A DNA stretch of 9,733 nt from Actinomycetes bacterium (GTDB taxonomy: Bacteria; Actinomycetota; Acidimicrobiia; Acidimicrobiales; Palsa-688): contig JAKARG010000093.1 of NCBI GenBank assembly GCA_021819345.1, positions 1 through 9,733 of the forward strand, written 5' to 3'. Under the pieces are notes generated by a model. It saw only the letters and a list, made by a program, of their open reading frames with translations, was not told the origin of the DNA and searched no databases. This document shows positions 6,274 through 9,733 of the stretch, one piece after another. A program made the translations under genes and the position numbers. Positions within the stretch are counted from its first letter, which is position 1; each line of letters starts with the position of its first letter.

Positions 6274-7603
6274 GGGCCATGCTCCGGGGCAGGCGGTCGG
6301 GGGGGAACGGGCAGCGTCCCTCCCGGATGTGCTCGTAGAGCTCGTCTCTGAACATCTTGATGGCCGAGGCCGGCGCCGGCGGGATCGAGGGCCCGAGGAC
6401 GCAGATGGTGGTCTGCGCCGGCGGCCAGGTCACCCCCGGGGAGATGTTGTCGCAGACGTCGAGCAGCAAGTCGAGGTCGCTCTCGCGGCCCTGGCCGTCC
6501 TCGATCCGCCGGAGGATCTTCTCCACCCAGCCGCCACCCTCCCGACAGGGGGTGCACTGGCCGCAGGACTCCCGGTGGAAGAAGCGCACGATCCTCCACG
6601 CGGCTCGCACCGAGCAGGTGGTGTCGTCCATCACCGTCACCGCCCCCGAGCCGGCCATGGTCCCGACCTCGGCGATCTTCTCGTTGGCGAGCAGCACGTC
6701 GAGGTGCTCGGGCCCGAGCCACGGGGAGCTCACGCCACCGGGGATGAACGCCTTCAGGTCCCGGTCGCCGGCAATGCCGCCGCCGAGGCGGGGGTCGAAG
6801 ATCAGGTCCCGGAAGCTCGCCTTGGCGAACTCGATCTCGTAGTTGCCCGGGCGTCGGACGTGGCCGGCGAGGGCGAGGATCTTGGTCCCCTTGCTACGCC
6901 CCTCGCCGAGCGCGGCAAAGGCGTCGCCGCCCTCACGGACCACCCAGGGCAGGTTGGACACCGTCTCGACGTTGTTGACGATCGTCGGGGCGCCGTAGAG
7001 CCCGACCGCTGCAGGGAAGAACGGGGGCTTGATGCGCGGGTAGCCCCGCTTGCCCTCGAGGCTCTCCAGGAGGGCGGTCTCCTCCCCGCAGATGTAGGCC
7101 CCGGCGCCGGGGTGGACGACCACGTCCACCGACCAGTCGCTGCCGAGGATCGAGCGGCCGACCGCACCGTAGGCGTAGGCCTCGTTGAGGGCCACCTGCA
7201 GGCGCTCCAGCCCGAGGGCGAGCTCGCCCCGGATGTAGAGGAACACCTGGTCGGCCCGGACCGCGTAGGCGCAGATCAGCGCGCCCTCGATCAGCTGGTG
7301 CGGGTCGGACTCGATGAGCATGTGGTCCTTGAAGGTGGCGGGCTCGCTCTCGTCGCCGTTGATCACCAGGTAGACCGGGGTGGCCTCGGCGAGCATCCCC
7401 CACTTGCGGCCCGCCTCGAAGCCCGCCCCGCCGCGCCCGAGGAGGTTGGCGACGTTCACCGCCTCGTGGACCTCTTCGGGGGTCATGGAGAGCGCCTTGC
7501 GGAGACCGTCGTAGCCGCCGTCCTCCAAGTAGGACGCGAGGGTCCACGAGCGCGGGCGACCGAGCCGGGCAGTGACGATCCGAGGGGCATCGGTGATGGT
7601 CAC
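6266..7603 (-). CDS. nuoF: NADH-quinone oxidoreductase subunit F (51-kDa, FMN and NADH binding)
   Basis: NuoF binds NADH and FMN, takes the hydride and passes electrons to cluster N3 in the cytoplasmic tip of complex I. The 445-residue product has the glycine-rich GRGGAGF at residues 56-62, the NGDESEP segment at 82-88, and GAGAYICGEETALLES around 166-181. It also has PTIVNNVET at 206-214. The 4Fe-4S ligands are C347, C350 and C353 in ESCGQCTPCREG, plus C401 in TTICVLG. The length is typical (E. coli 445). Two positions look unusual: FEAGRKW follows the glycine-rich loop where I expect FxTGxKW-like residues, and EPATFKD stands where EPGT is usual. The double Glu of GEETAL, which favours NADH over NADPH in studied homologues, is kept. 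The GTG start overlaps the nuoE stop as GTGA; upstream purines are only a weak ribosome site, so coupling is likely. The stop overlaps the nuoG start by 8 bases. Confidence 0.98.
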   Translation of the reverse strand: MTITDAPRIVTARLGRPRSWTLASYLEDGGYDGLRKALSMTPEEVHEAVNVANLLGRGGAGFEAGRKWGMLAEATPVYLVINGDESEPATFKDHMLIESDPHQLIEGALICAYAVRADQVFLYIRGELALGLERLQVALNEAYAYGAVGRSILGSDWSVDVVVHPGAGAYICGEETALLESLEGKRGYPRIKPPFFPAAVGLYGAPTIVNNVETVSNLPWVVREGGDAFAALGEGRSKGTKILALAGHVRRPGNYEIEFAKASFRDLIFDPRLGGGIAGDRDLKAFIPGGVSSPWLGPEHLDVLLANEKIAEVGTMAGSGAVTVMDDTTCSVRAAWRIVRFFHRESCGQCTPCREGGGWVEKILRRIEDGQGRESDLDLLLDVCDNISPGVTWPPAQTTICVLGPSIPPAPASAIKMFRDELYEHIREGRCPFPPDRLPRSMARA

Positions 7604-8343
7604 CGGCGACCGCCCCCGTCGGCGCGGCCGAGCGCGGCGACCGCTTGGGTGGTGGCCGCGGTGTCGAGCTCGACCCCGTCGGCCACGCCGTCGGCCGGCG
7701 CCCCGGGCCGCGCGGCCTCGGGGGGAACCGCCGGCCCGGACCCGTTGCGAGCATGCCACTCGGCTCGGGGCCCGCCGGCCCCGTGGACGCTCGAGCCGGC
7801 TGCCGGGACCCCGACGGTGCGGCGCACCCGGCAGAGCGTTCCGTGAGGGGGGACCTCGGCGTCCAGGGCGCCCGAGGCGAGCCGGGAGACGAGGTCGTCG
7901 AAGCGGGCACGGTCGAGGTCCCCGAAGAAGCGCCAGTTCACCGTGGCGCACGGGGCGTTGCCGCAGAGGGCGAGGCACTCGGCGTCCTCCAGGGTGAACA
8001 TCCCGTCGGCGGTGGTGCCCCCCGGGGCGATCCCGAGGCGCTGTTGGGCGTGCTCGAGCAGCTCGTAGGCGCCCTGGAGCAGGCAGGCGATGTTGGTGCA
8101 CACCGCGATCAGGTAGCGCCCCACCGGCTCGGTGTGGAACATGTCGTAGAAGCTGGCCGTGCCGCGGACCTCGGCGGCCTCGAGGCCGACCAGCTCACCC
8201 AGGTGCTCCATTCCCTCGGGGGTGAGGTAGCCGTCCTGGCCCTGCAAGAGGTGGAGCAGGGGGATGAGCGCCGAGCGGGGGTGGGGGTACAAGGCGATGA
8301 GGTCGCGCGCCCGCTGCTCGTTGTCCGGGTTCAGCCGCGCCAC
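7600..8343 (-). CDS. nuoE: NADH-quinone oxidoreductase subunit E (24-kDa, 2Fe-2S)
   Basis: NuoE is a thioredoxin-fold ferredoxin subunit that sits beside NuoF in the NADH module and carries the off-path cluster N1a. The 247-residue product has an N-terminal helical part (ALIPLLHLLQGQDGYLTPEG, about residues 25-44). After it come GTASFYDMF and the four 2Fe-2S ligands: C82 and C87 in VCTNIAC, then C123 and C127 in ECLALC. That C-x4-C and C-x3-C spacing is the NuoE pattern. The recognised domain ends near residue 165. About 80 further residues are rich in Ala, Gly and Pro and look disordered. E. coli NuoE is about 166 residues, so this tail is an extension; actinobacterial members are, from memory, often longer than E. 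coli. The GTG start is supported by AAGGA 9 bases upstream. The stop TGA overlaps the nuoF start as GTGA, implying coupled translation. NAD-linked hydrogenase or formate dehydrogenase homologues are excluded by the nuoD-L context. Confidence 0.96.
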   Translation of the reverse strand: MARLNPDNEQRARDLIALYPHPRSALIPLLHLLQGQDGYLTPEGMEHLGELVGLEAAEVRGTASFYDMFHTEPVGRYLIAVCTNIACLLQGAYELLEHAQQRLGIAPGGTTADGMFTLEDAECLALCGNAPCATVNWRFFGDLDRARFDDLVSRLASGALDAEVPPHGTLCRVRRTVGVPAAGSSVHGAGGPRAEWHARNGSGPAVPPEAARPGAPADGVADGVELDTAATTQAVAALGRADGGGRR

Positions 8344-8426
8344 GTCCGGACATCCTTGCCGAGGCGGGCGGGCGCAGTCCAAACGGGGAACGTCGGGACC
8401 GGCATCGGGGGCGTGGAGGTGCTCAC
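8331..8426 (-). other. 31-codon reading frame in the nuoD-nuoE gap, doubtful gene
   Basis: The 85 bases between the nuoD stop and the nuoE start are the only real gap in the window. A GTG lies 2 bases after the nuoD stop and opens a frame of 31 codons. It is rich in Pro and Thr, contains TFPVWTAPARLGKD, and ends with TGA overlapping the first 13 bases of nuoE. No convincing Shine-Dalgarno sequence precedes the GTG, and no family is recognisable. It could be a chance frame, a small coupling peptide that carries ribosomes to nuoE, or the remnant of a longer nuoE N-terminus in another frame. I see no clear terminator hairpin or promoter in the gap. Confidence 0.15.
8353..8357 (-). promoter_or_regulatory. 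Likely ribosome binding site of nuoE
   Basis: AAGGA on the minus strand lies 9 bases before the GTG at 8343-8341. It supports that GTG over the in-frame TTG 13 codons upstream at 8382-8380, which has no purine-rich sequence before it. The chosen start also places the family-like residues ARLNPDNE at the N-terminus. Confidence 0.5.
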
Positions 8427-8428
8427 GG

Positions 8429-9733
8429 CTATCGGTCCACGTCCCCGAGCACCGGGTCGATGGTCGAGACGATGGCGATTGCGTCGGCAATGAGGGCGCC
8501 GCGCGCCATGCGGGGCAGCCCCTGCAGGTTGGCGAAGCTCGCCGCGCGCATGTGCATCCGGTACGGCCGGGAGGTCCCGTCGGAGACGATGTAGCAGCCA
8601 CCCTCGCCCCGTGGGGTCTCCACGGGAACGTAGGCCTCCCCGGGAGGCACCCGGAAGCCCTCGGTGTAGAGCTTGAAGTGGTGGATCAGCGCCTCCATCG
8701 ACTCGTCGATGCGGTTGCGCGGAGGAGGGGTCACCTTCTTGTCCTGGACCCGGTAGTCACCCCCGGGCATCGCCTGGCAGACCTGGCGGCAGATCCGGAT
8801 CGACTCGCGGATCTCGTTGAAGCGGATCGCGTAGCGGTCCCAGCAGTCACCGACCTCGCCGACGATCACGTCGAAGTCGACCTGGTCGTAGGCCAGGTAG
8901 GGCTCGTCGCGGCGCAGGTCGCGGGGCACTCCCGTCGAGCGCAGCAGGGGTCCGGTCAGCCCGAGGCTGATCGCCTCCTCCGCGGTGAGGGGCCCGACGC
9001 CCTGCAGGCGGCGCTGGAGGATCGGCTGGCCGGTGAGCAGCCGGTCGTACTCGTCCATCCGCCGGTCCATCATGTCGCAGATGGCGATCACGTCGTCACG
9101 CCACCCGTCGGGCAGGTCCGCTGCCACCCCGCCGGGGCGGATGTAGTTGTGGTTCATGCGCAGCCCGGTGACCTTCTCGAAGAACTGGAGGAGCACCTCC
9201 CGCTCCCGCCAGCCGTAGACGAGCATGTTGATCGCGCCGATGTCCGCTCCGTTGGTCGCCAACCAGAGCACATGGGAGCTGACCCGGTTGAGCTCGCTCA
9301 TCAGCATGCGGATCCAAGTCGCCCGCGGCGGGAGCTCGAGGCCGAGCAGGCGCTCGACGGTCAGGCTGAAGGTGAGCTCGTTGAAGAACGGCGAGAGGTA
9401 GTCCATCCGGGTGACGTTGGTCGAGCCCTGGTGGTACATCAGCTCCTCGGCGGTCTTCTCCATCCCGGTGTGGAGGTAGCCGATCACCGGCTTGGAGCGC
9501 AGGACCGTCTCGCCCTCCAGCTCGACCATGATCCGCAGCACCCCGTGGGTCGAGGGATGGGACGGCCCGAGGTTGAGGATCATCGTCTCGTCGCTCGGCA
9601 CGTCGACGTCGATGTCGGAGGGGTCGAGCCCGATCCCCTCGGGGAGCCGGAGCACCCCGCCCAGCTCCCTCTCCAGCTCGGGCCGCGACTGGCGCCCGCG
9701 AGCATCGAGCTCCTGGGCACCCTCGCAAGGCTC
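8429..9733 (-). CDS. nuoD: NADH-quinone oxidoreductase subunit D (5' end beyond window)
   Basis: NuoD is the 49-kDa-type subunit of complex I. It lies in the hydrophilic arm and, with NuoH and NuoB, forms the quinone site. The signature GPSHPSTHGV is present, followed 49 residues after its second histidine by the tyrosine of RMDYLSP. These match the quinone-contacting His and Tyr of Thermus Nqo4 (H38 and Y87, known from the family). RPGGVAADLPDGWRDD, PRGEGGCYIVSDGTSRPYR and the C-terminal DPVLGDVDR are also typical. The hydrogenase-type metal-binding cysteines are absent, as expected for NuoD. A GTG at 9655-9653 is the last possible start in the window and would give 408 residues. However, the same frame stays open for 26 more codons to the window edge, with no stop in any minus frame there, and the extra residues (ending RPELERELGG) resemble a family N-terminus as I recall it. 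I therefore treat the gene as 5'-partial. It is a separate NuoD, not an NuoCD fusion as in E. coli, as far as the visible part shows. Stop TAG at 8431-8429. Confidence 0.96.
   Translation of the reverse strand, partial: EPCEGAQELDARGRQSRPELERELGGVLRLPEGIGLDPSDIDVDVPSDETMILNLGPSHPSTHGVLRIMVELEGETVLRSKPVIGYLHTGMEKTAEELMYHQGSTNVTRMDYLSPFFNELTFSLTVERLLGLELPPRATWIRMLMSELNRVSSHVLWLATNGADIGAINMLVYGWREREVLLQFFEKVTGLRMNHNYIRPGGVAADLPDGWRDDVIAICDMMDRRMDEYDRLLTGQPILQRRLQGVGPLTAEEAISLGLTGPLLRSTGVPRDLRRDEPYLAYDQVDFDVIVGEVGDCWDRYAIRFNEIRESIRICRQVCQAMPGGDYRVQDKKVTPPPRNRIDESMEALIHHFKLYTEGFRVPPGEAYVPVETPRGEGGCYIVSDGTSRPYRMHMRAASFANLQGLPRMARGALIADAIAIVSTIDPVLGDVDR

Noticed and set aside
3568..6351. A 927-codon open frame on the plus strand opposite nuoG
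   Set aside because: It is a product of high GC and third-position bias in nuoG. Its translation is low-complexity, rich in Gly, Arg, Glu and His with no recognisable domain, while the minus strand carries all NuoG cluster motifs.
6329..7846. Long plus-strand open frame opposite nuoF and nuoE
   Set aside because: Same shadow effect; its Asp/Val/Gly/Leu-rich translation mirrors NuoF codons and has no family features.
3319..8343. nuoE-F-G as part of an NAD-linked formate dehydrogenase or bidirectional hydrogenase
   Set aside because: These share E/F/G-like subunits, but here the genes are embedded between nuoD and nuoH-L without any catalytic dehydrogenase or hydrogenase gene.
1..9733. A hidden novel or accessory system in the window
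   Set aside because: Coding space is almost completely filled by nine complex I genes in standard order. No insertion, foreign-composition segment, repeat array or RNA gene is visible.

Overview
The window is one uninterrupted stretch of a bacterial respiratory complex I operon (NADH:quinone oxidoreductase, nuo), with every gene on the minus strand. Read in the direction of transcription, from high to low coordinates, the order is nuoD, nuoE, nuoF, nuoG, nuoH, nuoI, nuoJ, nuoK, nuoL. This is the canonical actinobacterial order. nuoD runs off the high-coordinate edge (5' end missing) and nuoL runs off the low-coordinate edge (only the first 108 codons are present). nuoA-C and nuoM-N presumably lie just outside on either side, but they cannot be seen here.

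The DNA is very GC-rich, with strong G/C preference at third codon positions. Most starts are GTG, with two ATG and one TTG. The subunits carry long Pro/Ala/Gly/acidic tails. Separate nuoC and nuoD, the extended NuoE, NuoI and NuoJ C-termini, and family-like stretches in NuoD, NuoE and NuoF suggest a high-GC Actinomycetota, perhaps of the Acidimicrobiia type. That placement is inference from recalled family resemblance, not from a search.

Region by region: 8429-9733 nuoD (quinone-site subunit); 8344-8428 the only real gap, 85 bases; 7600-8343 nuoE, 6266-7603 nuoF and 3319-6273 nuoG (the NADH-oxidising arm with FMN and most Fe-S clusters); 2120-3319 nuoH (membrane subunit closing the quinone chamber); 1401-2123 nuoI (two 4Fe-4S clusters leading to quinone); 640-1404 nuoJ and 338-643 nuoK (small antiporter-like membrane subunits); 1-325 the start of nuoL (proton-pumping antiporter-like subunit). 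From nuoE to nuoK every junction is a stop/start overlap of 1 to 8 bases, so translation is probably coupled along the cluster.

Together the products pass electrons from NADH to FMN (NuoF), along the Fe-S chain (NuoE, F, G, I) to quinone at NuoD/NuoH, and couple this to proton translocation by NuoH, J, K, L and subunits beyond the window. All cluster-ligand cysteines I looked for are present, so the enzyme looks intact. I found no mobile element, RNA gene, CRISPR array or accessory system. The points worth a second look are modest: a long low-complexity linker in NuoG, a complete extra (N7-type) cluster site in NuoG, unusual residues in the NuoF nucleotide-binding motifs, and a 31-codon reading frame between nuoD and nuoE.
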